Program-made: the position numbers and the translations under genes
Assembly (NCBI GenBank): GCA_002336845.1
Contig: DDEX01000051.1
Location: 62,001-126,000 of the forward strand
DNA: 64,000 bases
Source: Rhodobacteraceae bacterium UBA1943
GTDB taxonomy: Bacteria > Pseudomonadota > Alphaproteobacteria > Rhodobacterales > Rhodobacteraceae
Direction of reading: 5' to 3'
The notes under the pieces: model-generated
What the model was told of the DNA's origin: nothing
Seen by the model: only the letters and a program-made list of their open reading frames with translations
Database searches by the model: none
Part shown: piece by piece, positions 29,200 through 38,536 of the stretch
How the letters are laid out: each line of letters starts with the position of its first letter
Position numbering within the stretch: position 1 is the first letter of the stretch

Positions 29200-30324
29200 T
29201 CATTCCTTCCCCGCGGCCGTGGCCGCAAACCAATCCATCGGGTCCACCGGGTCGGCGCCCTGCCTCAATTCCAAGTAAAGCGTTTCCGTATCGGCCACGC
29301 CACCACCTTCTTCAGCCTGCACCAGAAAGTCGGCAACGCCCGGATCAGCCCCGCCCATCAGGCCCAATGCGGCCCCTTGCGCCACCACTTCTCCCACTTC
29401 GCCATAGACCTCGGCAAGACCTGCCATGATCAACAGATAGCCGCCTCCCGGCTCCAGAATGATCACATTTCCGTAGTCGAGCAGCGGCCCGCTATATCGC
29501 ACCGTTCCCGCCCAGGGGCTGGTAACCAGGGCGCCGGGCCGCGTGGCCAGTACCATGCCCGGCCGCTCGACCCCACGGGCGTCGGTTTCGCCGGGCTTCA
29601 GGATCACCCGGCCCAGCACCGGCAGGGGCAGCGTTCCCTTCGCATTGGGAAATTCGGGCGTCTGGCGGTCATCGAGTGACAGCCCCCTCGCAAAGCCGTT
29701 CAGCGTATCGGCGCTTTCCAACAGGTTCTTCAGAACCTCCGGGTCTTCGGTGAACCGCTTTGGCAGTTCGGTCCGCTCTGACATCGCCTGCGACAGGTCG
29801 GACCGCGCCGCCTGCGCCGCGGTCAGCCCGCGCTGCAAGATATCCCCGGCCGAGGCCTGCAACTTGCGCAGCGTCTCCAGTTCGGTGATTTCGGCGCGCA
29901 ACTGGTTGGCCTGGGCCTGAAGCGCCGGTGTCACATCCGACAGCACCATCCCCGACCGCACCGTGCCCAAGGGGCCATCCGGGTGCATAAGCAACATCGG
30001 CCCTGGCTCGGCCTCGATCCCGGACAGAACGCCCAGCAACTGCGCCACATCATCGCGCTTGGCCTCAAGCCGGGCATCCAGTTCCGATTTGCGCAACTCG
30101 GCCTGCCGCATCGATTGTCGCATAGCCGCCAGGCCCTGTTCATAGGCGCGGATGGTCTGGGTCAGCGCAGCAATCCGGTCTTTGGCAGTATCGGCCTGCT
30201 CCAGCGCCTCGACCGCGCGCGCCAGATTGTCCGACGCCGCGGCAGCCTCTTCCGCAACACCGGCCCATGCCGCCGGGGCAGTCAAGGCAAGGGCAAGGGC
30301 AAGAAAAGCAGCGCGCAAGGTCAT
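29200..30324 (-). CDS. EnvC-like murein hydrolase activator (degenerate M23)
   Basis: 374 residues. A signal peptide (LRAAFLALALALTAPAAWA) is followed by a coiled coil of about 200 residues (AIEDRIAALTQT-like heptads, DLSQAMSERTEL), then a LytM-like domain (VTSPWAGTVRYSGPLLDYGN, GDVV-like VVAQGAALGLMGG, LYLELRQGADPVDPMDWF). Zinc-ligand histidines expected in the YxHL and HxEIR positions are replaced (IMAGL, LYLELRQ), as in EnvC, which activates amidases rather than cutting itself. Overlaps gpmI by 4 nt. Confidence 0.83.
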   Translation of the reverse strand: MTLRAAFLALALALTAPAAWAGVAEEAAAASDNLARAVEALEQADTAKDRIAALTQTIRAYEQGLAAMRQSMRQAELRKSELDARLEAKRDDVAQLLGVLSGIEAEPGPMLLMHPDGPLGTVRSGMVLSDVTPALQAQANQLRAEITELETLRKLQASAGDILQRGLTAAQAARSDLSQAMSERTELPKRFTEDPEVLKNLLESADTLNGFARGLSLDDRQTPEFPNAKGTLPLPVLGRVILKPGETDARGVERPGMVLATRPGALVTSPWAGTVRYSGPLLDYGNVIILEPGGGYLLIMAGLAEVYGEVGEVVAQGAALGLMGGADPGVADFLVQAEEGGGVADTETLYLELRQGADPVDPMDWFAATAAGKE

Positions 30325-31844
30325 TTGACGATCAGGCTTTGCCCCGTCATTTCCGGCGGCAGCGGCAGGCCCATCAGTTCCAGCACCGTCGGCGCCACAT
30401 CCGAAAGCCGCCCACCATCGCGCAGATGCGCGCCAGCCGGACCACCCACCAGAATGACCGGCACGGGGTTGGTGGTATGGGCGGTGTGCGGGCCACCGGT
30501 AACGGGATCGACCATCACCTCGCAATTGCCGTGGTCGGCGATCACCACCATCGCGCCGCCTGCCACGTTCAACGCCGCCAGCGCCCGGCCAAGGCCGGTA
30601 TCCACCGCCTCGACCGCCTTGATCGCGGCGGGCAGGCTGCCGGTATGGCCCACCATGTCGGGATTGGCATAGTTCACCACAATCAGGTCGAACCCGCGCT
30701 CGATGGCCTCGACCAGCCGGTCCGAAACCTCTGCCGCGCTCATCTCGGGTTGCAGGTCATAGGTGGCGACCTTGGGCGATTTCGGCATCGCCCGCTCCTC
30801 GCCCTCGAACGGCACCTCGCGGCCGCCGTTCAGGAAAAAGGTGACATGAGGGTATTTTTCGGTCTCAGCCAGGCGGAACTGGGTCAGGCCACGCTTCGCC
30901 ACCCATTCGCCCAGCGTGTTCACGATGTCCCGCTTGGGATAGGCAGTCGCCATATAGGCGTTATGGGCCGTCGAATATTCCACCATCCCCAACAGGGCCG
31001 ACCATTTCGGCAGCACGGGCCGGGCAAAACCGCCAAAGGCCGGATCGGCCAGCGCCGCCAGAATCTCGCGCGCCCGGTCGGCGCGGAAGTTCAGGCAGAA
31101 ATATCCGTCGCCATCCCGCGCGCCCCTGTAGCTGCCGATCACGGTGGGCGCGATGAACTCGTCCATCTCTTCCTTCGCGTAAGACCGCTCGACAGCAGCC
31201 AGCGCGGTCTCCGCCCGCTCGCCCTCGGCCAGCACCATTGCCCGCCAGGCCCGCTCTACCCGCTCCCAGCGGTTGTCACGGTCCATTGCCCAATACCGGC
31301 CAATCACAGTCGCCACCCGTGCCCCCACAGGCAGATGCGCCTCCAGATCGGCAACGAAGGTGATGGCCGACGATGGCGCCACATCACGCCCGTCGGTGAT
31401 GGCATGCAGCCAGACCGGCACGCCCAGCGCGGTGATCGCCCGACATGCCGCGATGACATGGGTAATATGCCCATGCACCCCGCCGTTCGACACCACGCCC
31501 ATGAGATGCGCCACACCACCCGCCGCCTTGACGCGCGCCGCATAATCCAGCAGCGCGGGGTTCAGTGCAAAGCTGCCATCCTCGATCGCCAGATCGATCG
31601 CGCCCAGATCCATCGCCACCACCCGGCCCGCGCCGATATTGGTGTGGCCCACCTCGGAATTGCCCATCTGCCCGGTGGGCAGGCCGACATCAGGGCCAAA
31701 GGTCGTCAGCGTCGAATGCGGACAATTCGTCCAGATACGGTTGAAATTGGGCACATTACCTTGCGCCGGGGCCGAAACCGCCGGATCGGGACCGATGCCC
31801 CAGCCATCCAGAATGCACAGGACAACAGGTTTCTTCGCTGCCAT
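30321..31844 (-). CDS. gpmI: 2,3-bisphosphoglycerate-independent phosphoglycerate mutase
   Basis: 507 residues; converts 3- and 2-phosphoglycerate in glycolysis. The opening VVLCILDGWGIGPD supplies a metal-binding Asp, Ser63 in GQMGNSEVGHTNIGAGR is the phosphoserine site, and VIADHGNCEVM near the C-terminus carries further metal ligands. Length fits the family. It is upstream of and coupled to the EnvC-like gene. Confidence 0.96.
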   Translation of the reverse strand: MAAKKPVVLCILDGWGIGPDPAVSAPAQGNVPNFNRIWTNCPHSTLTTFGPDVGLPTGQMGNSEVGHTNIGAGRVVAMDLGAIDLAIEDGSFALNPALLDYAARVKAAGGVAHLMGVVSNGGVHGHITHVIAACRAITALGVPVWLHAITDGRDVAPSSAITFVADLEAHLPVGARVATVIGRYWAMDRDNRWERVERAWRAMVLAEGERAETALAAVERSYAKEEMDEFIAPTVIGSYRGARDGDGYFCLNFRADRAREILAALADPAFGGFARPVLPKWSALLGMVEYSTAHNAYMATAYPKRDIVNTLGEWVAKRGLTQFRLAETEKYPHVTFFLNGGREVPFEGEERAMPKSPKVATYDLQPEMSAAEVSDRLVEAIERGFDLIVVNYANPDMVGHTGSLPAAIKAVEAVDTGLGRALAALNVAGGAMVVIADHGNCEVMVDPVTGGPHTAHTTNPVPVILVGGPAGAHLRDGGRLSDVAPTVLELMGLPLPPEMTGQSLIVK

Positions 31845-31919
31845 CGCCAGCTCCCCTTCGCTTTGCCCCGCTTCTAAAGCGGGAAACCGGCCGGGAAAAG
31901 CGCAACCTGCCTTCCCCTG

Positions 31920-31966
31920 TTCATCTTGGCATAAATATCCCGGGGGTGCGGGGGCTGGCCCCCGCC
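31920..31966 (-). repeat. Dispersed intergenic element with GC hairpin, copy 1
   Basis: TTCATCTTGGCATAAATATCC at 31920-31940 precedes a hairpin of GCGGGGG (31948-31954) and CCCCCGC (31959-31965). A near copy lies at 49394-49446. Both lie just after the stop of a minus-strand gene, so on that strand the hairpin comes first and the AT-rich GGATATTT part next, like a terminator. It sits in the 136-nt gap between the SDR stop and the gpmI start. I recall such sequences as frequent in Rhodobacterales, which I could not check. Confidence 0.55.
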
Positions 31967-31980
31967 TTAATCCCCCCGCC

Positions 31981-32808
31981 CTAGCCCTTGGTCAGGAACC
32001 AGTCCTGCGCTCGTGTCGGCAACAGGCGGCGCAGCCACCCGGCGATATAGGTTGGCGTGGTCACATAATACCGCACCCTTGGCCGTGGGCTTTCCAGCGC
32101 ATGGATCAATTTGGCCGTCACCGCCTCTGGCCCCAGTTGAAACCTGTCCGGCCCCCGGTTTTCATACAGCCGCCCCAGCAGGCTTTGATATTCGTCTGCC
32201 CGCGCCGAATTTTTCCAGTCGATCCATTTTTCAAAATGCGGGATCGAGTTCTGGCGGATCATCGTGCCGATGGGGCCCGGCTCGATCAGAATAAACTCAA
32301 TCCCCGTCCCCCGCATTTCCAGCCGCAGCACATCGGTCAACCCCTCCATGGCGAATTTGGTTGCCACATAGGCGCCGCGCCACTTCGCACCCACCAGACC
32401 CAGCACGGACGAACAGTTGACCACCCGGCCATGGCCCTGCGCCCGCATCAGGGGGATGATCCGCCGCGTCAGGTCGTGATAGCCGAACAGGTTGACCTCG
32501 AAGATCTCGCGCAGCGCCCCGCGCGGCAGGTCTTCCACCGCGCCGGGGCAGGCAAAGGCCCCGTTGTTGAACAGGGCATCAAGCCGCCCGCCGGTGCGCG
32601 AAACCACTTCGGCTACGGCAGCCTCGATGCTGGCCTCATCAGCATAATCCAGCCGGAAACTCTCCATCCCCTCGGCGCGCAGACGCTCGCAATCGGCCTC
32701 TTGGCGGCAGGTGGCGAACACCCGCCATCCGCGCGCCTTCAGTCCCCGTGCTGCGTCAAGGCCAATGCCCGACGAACATCCGGTAATAAGAACTGACCGT
32801 GATTCCAC
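31981..32808 (-). CDS. SDR-family short-chain dehydrogenase/reductase
   Basis: 275 residues. NAD(P)-binding TGCSSGIGLDAARGL near the N-terminus, LFNNGAF, catalytic Ser in NCSSVLGLVG, and YVATK as the Tyr-x3-Lys motif are all intact. LIEPGPIGTMI follows. The substrate is unknown. The C-terminal TPTYIAGWLRRLLPTRAQDW is amphipathic and may associate with membrane. Its stop is followed by the terminator-like repeat. Confidence 0.88.
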   Translation of the reverse strand: MESRSVLITGCSSGIGLDAARGLKARGWRVFATCRQEADCERLRAEGMESFRLDYADEASIEAAVAEVVSRTGGRLDALFNNGAFACPGAVEDLPRGALREIFEVNLFGYHDLTRRIIPLMRAQGHGRVVNCSSVLGLVGAKWRGAYVATKFAMEGLTDVLRLEMRGTGIEFILIEPGPIGTMIRQNSIPHFEKWIDWKNSARADEYQSLLGRLYENRGPDRFQLGPEAVTAKLIHALESPRPRVRYYVTTPTYIAGWLRRLLPTRAQDWFLTKG

Positions 32809-32864
32809 GCCCGCCTCCTGCCCTTTCCCGCTTTCCTAAGCGGGGGCAGCACAGGCGGAAAGCC

Positions 32865-33311
32865 CTATTCCGACAAAAGCCGAGTTGCGACAAAGCCCTC
32901 GCCGCCGTCGCCCTCGATGCGGACGCGGCTCCAGCCATCCGTCGCGCTGTCCACCACCAGAACGGCCTCACCCGCCGACAATCTGCCAAGCACCGCAAAA
33001 TCGGTGCCGGGGCCTTCGCGCAGGTTGGCGTTTGCGTTGACATACCGGATCGCGCCGGCGGATTCTGCCGGGGCATCCGGCAACTCCGCCTCGGCTGGGG
33101 CGACCTGAACCGCAGGTATGACCATGACGGGCTGACTGGGCACAAAGGCCGCCGGCTCGGCGGCTGGGGCAGGCTCTGCGGCCGCTACAACCGTCTGGCG
33201 TACGACCTGTGGCTGCGGCATCAGTCCAAATCGCCGTTGCCCATGGTCAGTTCCGCCGACCAGCATTGCAAGGTAAATGCCTGCGCCAAGAAGTGCCGTC
33301 AGCCTGTACAT
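32865..33311 (-). CDS. SH3-domain protein, probably exported
   Basis: 148 residues. Residues 1-15 (MYRLTALLGAGIYLAML) are hydrophobic and could be a signal anchor; a Pro/Ala/Glu-rich stretch follows (AAEPAPAAEPAAFVPSQP), then a bacterial SH3 domain (ANLREGPGTDFAVLGRLSAG, DGWSRVRIEGDGGEGFVATRLL). A role at the cell wall is inferred. Starts further upstream at MLDHG (about 33353) are possible; neither has a strong ribosome site. Confidence 0.72.
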   Translation of the reverse strand: MYRLTALLGAGIYLAMLVGGTDHGQRRFGLMPQPQVVRQTVVAAAEPAPAAEPAAFVPSQPVMVIPAVQVAPAEAELPDAPAESAGAIRYVNANANLREGPGTDFAVLGRLSAGEAVLVVDSATDGWSRVRIEGDGGEGFVATRLLSE

Positions 33312-33455
33312 GGAATCAATCTCGTTAAAGAACACTGAGCCATGATCTAGCATGTTTCGCTCTCGCCGGCGGGAGAATTCCTTGCGAAATTTCCCTCCCG
33401 CCGGGGTTGGAAAAACCCTCTGGACCGGCCCGGCCCCACACCTTAGACAGCTTTT

Positions 33456-35759
33456 ATGTCCGATACCCCTGACGACCCCGAACTTTCCGGCAACCTTGTC
33501 GCCGAACCCCTGTCGCGCGCCATTGGCGAGCGATATCTGACTTATGCCCTTTCGACCATCATGCACCGCGCCCTGCCCGATGCGCGCGACGGGCTGAAGC
33601 CGGTTCACCGCCGCATCCTTTATGCGATGCGCGAATTGCGGCTGACAGCGACCGGGGGGTTCCGCAAATCGGCCAAGATTTCGGGCGATGTGATGGGCAA
33701 CTATCACCCCCATGGCGATACCGCGATTTACGACGCGATGGCCCGTCTGGCGCAGGATTTCAACGTCCGCTACCCGCTGGTTGATGGGCAGGGCAACTTT
33801 GGCAATATCGACGGCGACAGCCCGGCGGCCAGCCGCTATACCGAGGCCCGGCTGACCGCGATTGCCGAGACGCTGATGGAAGGGTTGACCGAAAACGCGG
33901 TCGATTTCCGCCCCAACTACGACGGCACGCTGGAAGAGCCGGTGGTGATGCCTGCCGCCTTCCCGAACCTTCTGGCCAATGGCAGCAGCGGCATTGCCGT
34001 GGGCATGGCCACCAACATTCCGCCGCATAATCTGGATGAGTTGATCCAGGGCTGCCACGCCATGCTGGCCAACCCGGATATCACCGATGACGCGCTGGTC
34101 GATCTGATCCCCGGCCCCGATTTTCCCACCGGCGGCGTGATGGTGGAAAGCCGCGCCGCCATTCTGGAAGCCTACCGCACCGGGCGCGGCGCCTTCCGCA
34201 CCCGCGCCAAATGGCAGGTCGAGGATCTGGGCCGCGGCCAGTGGCAGATCATCGTCACCGAGATCCCCTATCAGGTTCAGAAATCCAAGCTGATCGAGAA
34301 ACTGGCCGAGGTGATCGAGACCAAGAAGGTTCCCCTTCTGGCCGATGTTCGCGATGAAAGCGCCGAGGATATCCGCATCGTTCTAGAACCCCGGTCGCGC
34401 ACCGTGGAACCTGAGATGCTGATGGCGGCGCTGTTCCGCAACAGCGATCTGGAAACCCGGTTCAGCATGAACATGAACGTGCTGATCGACGGGCGCGTGC
34501 CCAAGGTTTGCAGCCTGCGAGAGGTGCTGCGCGCCTTTCTCGATCACCGCCGAGATGTGCTGCGGCGGCGCTCTACCCACCGGATCGAAAAGATTGATGC
34601 GCGATTGGAGGTGCTGGAAGGTTTCATCCTGACCTTCCTCAACCTTGACCGCGTGATCGACATCATCCGTTATGACGACGACCCCAAGCGCGCCCTGATG
34701 GCCGAGGATTGGTCGCAAAAGCACCGCCGCGCCACCAGCGAAAAGGACTATGTGTCCCCCGGCGCGGGCGAGGGCGACCTGACCGAGGTTCAGGCCGAAG
34801 CCATCCTGAACATGCGCCTGCGGTCTTTGCGCAGGCTGGAAGAGCTGGAGCTGATAAAGGAGCGCGACGACCTGCAAAAGGAACGCGCCGATCTGGCCGA
34901 CCTGCTGGAAAGCGACCGGCGCCAGTGGAAAAAGATCGGGTCAGAGCTGGAGGCGATCCGCAAGCAATTCGGCAAGGACACCGTGCTTGGCCGCCGCCGC
35001 ACCGCCTTTGCCGAAGCGGGCGATGCCGAGGAAATCTCGATCGAAGCGATGATCGAGCGGGAACCGATCACCGTGATCTGCTCTCAAATGGGCTGGATTC
35101 GCGCCATGAAAGGCCATGTGGACCTTTCGACCGAACAGAAGTTCAAGGACGGCGACGGCGCGCGTTTCGCCTTCCATGCCGAGACGACCGACAAGATCCT
35201 GATCATCGCCGCCAATGGCCGGTTCTTTACCCTGCTGGGTGCCAACCTGCCCGGCGGGCGCGGCATGGGCGAACCCGTGCGCCTGATGGTCGATCTGCCG
35301 AATGACACCGAAATCGTCGATCTGATGATCTTCCGGCCCGGTGAAAAGCTGCTTGTCGCCTCGACCGCCGGTGACGGGTTCATCGTGCCCTCGGACGAGG
35401 TGCTGGCCCAGACCAAGGCAGGCAAGCAGGTGCTGACCCTTGGCGCAGGCGTGAAAACCGCGCTGTGCCGCCGCACCACGGGTGATGCCGTGGCCGTGGT
35501 CGGCGACAACCGCAAGATGCTGGTCTTTGCCCTTTCGGAACTGCCCGAAATGTCCAAGGGCAAGGGCGTTCGTTTGCAGAAGTACAAGGATGGCGGGCTG
35601 TCCGACGCCACAACCTTCACCAAGGCCGCCGGCCTGTCCTGGAAAGACCCTGCGGGTCGCACCCGCACCGAAACCGACCTGTCGGAATGGGAGGGTGCGC
35701 GCGCCGGAACCGGTCGCATGGCCCCGCGCGGCTTTCCACGCGATAACAAGTTCAACTGA
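33456..35759 (+). CDS. parC: DNA topoisomerase IV subunit A
   Basis: 767 residues; decatenates daughter chromosomes with ParE. The breakage-reunion domain has the catalytic Tyr128 in [11 protein letters not shown], with [15 protein letters not shown] upstream and [15 protein letters not shown] near the N-terminus. Length and a C-terminal domain with degenerate blades ([27 protein letters not shown]) favour ParC over GyrA, which would have clear GyrA-box repeats. No gyrase gene is adjacent. Confidence 0.93.
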   Translation: MSDTPDDPELSGNLVAEPLSRAIGERYLTYALSTIMHRALPDARDGLKPVHRRILYAMRELRLTATGGFRKSAKISGDVMGNYHPHGDTAIYDAMARLAQDFNVRYPLVDGQGNFGNIDGDSPAASRYTEARLTAIAETLMEGLTENAVDFRPNYDGTLEEPVVMPAAFPNLLANGSSGIAVGMATNIPPHNLDELIQGCHAMLANPDITDDALVDLIPGPDFPTGGVMVESRAAILEAYRTGRGAFRTRAKWQVEDLGRGQWQIIVTEIPYQVQKSKLIEKLAEVIETKKVPLLADVRDESAEDIRIVLEPRSRTVEPEMLMAALFRNSDLETRFSMNMNVLIDGRVPKVCSLREVLRAFLDHRRDVLRRRSTHRIEKIDARLEVLEGFILTFLNLDRVIDIIRYDDDPKRALMAEDWSQKHRRATSEKDYVSPGAGEGDLTEVQAEAILNMRLRSLRRLEELELIKERDDLQKERADLADLLESDRRQWKKIGSELEAIRKQFGKDTVLGRRRTAFAEAGDAEEISIEAMIEREPITVICSQMGWIRAMKGHVDLSTEQKFKDGDGARFAFHAETTDKILIIAANGRFFTLLGANLPGGRGMGEPVRLMVDLPNDTEIVDLMIFRPGEKLLVASTAGDGFIVPSDEVLAQTKAGKQVLTLGAGVKTALCRRTTGDAVAVVGDNRKMLVFALSELPEMSKGKGVRLQKYKDGGLSDATTFTKAAGLSWKDPAGRTRTETDLSEWEGARAGTGRMAPRGFPRDNKFN

Positions 35760-35772
35760 CGGGCGGGGCGCG

Positions 35773-36537
35773 TCAGCCCTGCCAAACCTGCCAGATCAGC
35801 CGCAGCGCCATTCCGGTTGAGGTAATGACCAACAGCGGCTTGATCAGCCCCGCGCCCACCCGCATCGCCAGCCGTGCCCCCAGCGCCGCGCCCGCTGTCT
35901 GCGCCACGGCCATCGCCAACCCAACTTTCCACCAGATCGCCCCGCCCGCCGCAAAAACCGCCAGCGATCCGATGTTCGAGGCAAAATTCAGCAGCTTGGT
36001 ATGCGCCGTCGCCTTCAGCACTCCGAACCCGGCCAGCATGACGAATGCCAGCATGAAGAAACTGCCCGTCCCCGGCCCGAAGAACCCGTCATAGGCCGCA
36101 ATCAACGGCACCACGGTCACCGTGAACAACCCCGGCGCCATGCGCTGCACGCGGTCAGCATCGCTCAACCCCGGTTTCAGCGCGAAAAAGGCGGCGATGC
36201 CGACCAGAACCACGGGCATGATGATACGCAGCACGCCCGCCGGGATCAGATGCGCCACCATCGCGCCGCCCGCCCCGCCGATCAGCGCCACCAGCCCCAT
36301 CCCGGCCTGATCCCTCAGCCGCACATGCCCCGCCCGAGCATAGGCCAAGGTTGCCGTGCCCGATCCGAAACTGCCCTGCAATTTGTTGGTGGCCAGCGCC
36401 GTGACCGGATCGGCCCCGGCCAGCAAAAGCGCAGGCACCGTGATCAGCCCCCCGCCCCCCGCGATGGAATCAACCAGCCCGGCGACAAAAGCGGCCAGCG
36501 CCAGCAGCGCAACCAGATGCAGCGAAATCTCGAACAT
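35773..36537 (-). CDS. TauE/SafE-family sulfite exporter-like permease (YfcA-like)
   Basis: 254 residues, about eight transmembrane segments, with the family pattern GLVDSIAGGGGLITVPALL and AAYDGFFGPGTGSFFML. The family exports anionic sulfur or organic acids; the substrate here is unknown. ATG 36537 shares one base with the upstream GNAT stop (TGATG). Last gene of the serB operon. Confidence 0.88.
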   Translation of the reverse strand: MFEISLHLVALLALAAFVAGLVDSIAGGGGLITVPALLLAGADPVTALATNKLQGSFGSGTATLAYARAGHVRLRDQAGMGLVALIGGAGGAMVAHLIPAGVLRIIMPVVLVGIAAFFALKPGLSDADRVQRMAPGLFTVTVVPLIAAYDGFFGPGTGSFFMLAFVMLAGFGVLKATAHTKLLNFASNIGSLAVFAAGGAIWWKVGLAMAVAQTAGAALGARLAMRVGAGLIKPLLVITSTGMALRLIWQVWQG

Positions 36538-37010
36538 CAAAGCAGAAACCGCCGATGGACACGCCCCACCACGCGCCCCTCGTTCAGCGCGAACTCCGGC
36601 TCTGCCCCGACATCCTGAAACCCGATGCGGGCGTAATAGGCCAGCCCCGGCACGTTGTCGGCGCGGATCGCTGCCTCGATCTGCGTGAGTCCCGCAGCAC
36701 GAGCCTGGTCGCAGGTCAGCGCGAACAAGGCCGCCCCCACGCCGCCGGCCTGCAAACCAGGCTGCACAAAGGTGCCGATATGCGCGTCGCCTTGCCAAAG
36801 CCCGATGGACTGCCAGCCAACGATCCGCCCGTCCAATTCGGCCACAACCGAGGTTTGAACCTCTGGCCCGTCGATATAATCTCGCCGCACGGTATCGGGA
36901 GATTTCGGTTCTTGATGGGCGGTCGTGCCACCAATCTCGATGATCTGATTCAGAATATCCGCCATTGCGGCAGCATCTTCGGGGCGCGCGGCGCGAACAT
37001 AAACCGTCAT
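36537..37010 (-). CDS. GNAT-family N-acetyltransferase, phosphinothricin/methionine-sulfoximine-type-like
   Basis: 157 residues: VYVRAARPEDAAAMADILNQ opening, acetyl-CoA loop in QAGGVGAALFALTCDQARA, and NVPGLAYYARIGFQDVG. The opening resembles Pat/MnaT-type acetyltransferases, but the substrate call is weak. It overlaps the thioesterase gene by 4 nt, so it is part of the serB-linked operon. Confidence 0.78.
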   Translation of the reverse strand: MTVYVRAARPEDAAAMADILNQIIEIGGTTAHQEPKSPDTVRRDYIDGPEVQTSVVAELDGRIVGWQSIGLWQGDAHIGTFVQPGLQAGGVGAALFALTCDQARAAGLTQIEAAIRADNVPGLAYYARIGFQDVGAEPEFALNEGRVVGRVHRRFLL

Positions 37011-37486
37011 GCTTTTCCCGTCGCCTGACGGTGGCGGGCATCGAACTCCCGCCGCAACTCCTTGCGCAGAAGAGCCGCCTGATAGCGTCGCTTTTCCAAT
37101 TCTGTCGCCGGCACATAGGCCGGCACCTGCGCCGGTTTGCCGGTGTCATCCACCGCCACCATGGTAAAATAGCACGAATTGGTATGCCGCCGCAGCCCGC
37201 TGCGGATGTTCTCCGCCTCAACCCTGATTCCCACCTCCATCGAGGTGCGGCCTGCGTGGTTGATGCTGGCGCGGAAGGTCACCAGCTCGCCCACGTTGAT
37301 CGGTTCCTTGAACACCACCTGATCGACCGAGAGCGTGACCGCATATTGCTGAGAAAAGCGCGAGGCGCAGGAAAACGCCACCCGGTCCAGCAGGTTCAGC
37401 AGTGCCCCGCCATGCACCTTGCCGCTGAAATTCGCCATGTCGGGCGTCATCAGCACTGTCATCTCCAGCACGCGGCTGTCTGGCAT
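37007..37486 (-). CDS. Acyl-CoA thioesterase (hotdog fold, YciA-like)
   Basis: 159 residues. The hotdog family signature is FSGKVHGGALLNLLDRVAFSCA, with VDQVVFKEPINVGELVTF and GRTSMEVGIRVEAENI following. Such enzymes hydrolyse acyl-CoA thioesters. ATG 37486 (MPDSRVLEM) has GGAGG 8 bases upstream. It lies 14 nt after serB on the same strand. Confidence 0.87.
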   Translation of the reverse strand: MPDSRVLEMTVLMTPDMANFSGKVHGGALLNLLDRVAFSCASRFSQQYAVTLSVDQVVFKEPINVGELVTFRASINHAGRTSMEVGIRVEAENIRSGLRRHTNSCYFTMVAVDDTGKPAQVPAYVPATELEKRRYQAALLRKELRREFDARHRQATGKA

Positions 37487-37500
37487 AAGGGGCCTCCGTT

Positions 37501-38376
37501 TCAACGAACGAAGTCTTCCGCCGCATAGCCCTGAATGTAAAGCAGCGCCGTCAGATCGCCGTGGTTGATGCGGATGTCACATTCCGCCGCCACCACCGGC
37601 TTGGCGTGCAGCGCCACGCCCGCACCTGCGCGCTTCAGCATCCCCAGATCATTCGCCCCATCACCCACCGCCAGCACATCGGCCTCGGTCAGCCCCAGCC
37701 GCGCGGTGATTTCGACCAAGGCATCCACCTTGGCCTGCTTGCCAAGGATCGGTTCCGCCACCTGCCCGGTCAGCTTGCCGCCTTCGTGCAGCAGCGTATT
37801 CGCGCGGTTTTCATCAAACCCCAGCCGCGCGGCAATCGCGCCGGTAAAGGCCGTGAACCCGCCCGAGACCAGCGCCGCATAGCCGCCATTGGCCTTCATC
37901 GTTGCCAAGAGAACCGGCCCACCGGGCATCAGCGTGATCCGATCACGGATCACCTGATCAATCACCGAAACCGGCAGCCCTTTCAGCAAGCCGACCCGCT
38001 CGCGCAGGGCGGATTCGAAGTCCAGCTCGCCATTCATCGCGCGTTTGGTGATGTCGGCAACATAGGCGCCCACGCCCGCCTCATCAGCCAGTTCGTCAAT
38101 GCATTCCTGCTGGATCATGGTCGAATCCATATCGGCCAGCAGCATCTTCTTGCGCCGCCCCTCGGCCCGCTGCACCACCAGATCGACGCCAAGCGCCTGA
38201 AAATCCTGCCAGACCTGCCAGCGGTTTTCCGGCATCGCTTCAACCGCAAACTCCGCCGCCACGCCGGGATCAAGCCAGATCGCGTCGCCCCCGCCCCAGG
38301 CATTCCGCAGCGATTCCACAGCGGCGCGGTCCAGCACGGGGCTTTCGGGGTTGGTCAGCAGCGTGGCGATGAACAT
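37501..38376 (-). CDS. serB: Phosphoserine phosphatase
   Basis: 291 residues; final step of serine synthesis. HAD motif 1 is Asp82-Met-Asp84 in LLADMDSTMIQQECIDELA; motif 2 is SGGFTAFTG, and motif 4 is AVGDGANDLGML. The N-terminal 75 residues are an ACT-like part. ATG 38376 is chosen; the region upstream of it is intergenic, divergent from serC. Confidence 0.94.
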   Translation of the reverse strand: MFIATLLTNPESPVLDRAAVESLRNAWGGGDAIWLDPGVAAEFAVEAMPENRWQVWQDFQALGVDLVVQRAEGRRKKMLLADMDSTMIQQECIDELADEAGVGAYVADITKRAMNGELDFESALRERVGLLKGLPVSVIDQVIRDRITLMPGGPVLLATMKANGGYAALVSGGFTAFTGAIAARLGFDENRANTLLHEGGKLTGQVAEPILGKQAKVDALVEITARLGLTEADVLAVGDGANDLGMLKRAGAGVALHAKPVVAAECDIRINHGDLTALLYIQGYAAEDFVR

Positions 38377-38469
38377 GGTTAGAAAGTTTCCGATAGTGGA
38401 AAAGCAAGTCGCTTTTCGGGTGTGATACGCCGCATTAGCGCGATTTTTTCGCTTGTGCCAGTCGCCACA

Positions 38470-38528
38470 CCCGCATATCCCCATCGGCGGGACACCCTTC
38501 CCCACCGAAGGGCATATATCTGGAAGGA
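38470..38528 (+). promoter_or_regulatory. Probable serC leader RNA (two tandem hairpins before serC)
   Basis: Between serB and serC, two short hairpins sit in tandem: CCCGC/GCGGG at 38470-38491 and CCCTT/AAGGG at 38495-38512. The ribosome site GGAAGGA follows at 38522-38528. A conserved alphaproteobacterial RNA named the serC motif was described upstream of serC genes; position and outline fit. I could not run a covariance model, so the match is tentative. The hairpins could control serC translation. Confidence 0.5.
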
Positions 38529-38536
38529 TAACAGAT

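Noticed and set aside
30267..31877. 536-codon plus-strand frame
   Set aside because: Antisense to gpmI, which has all catalytic motifs.
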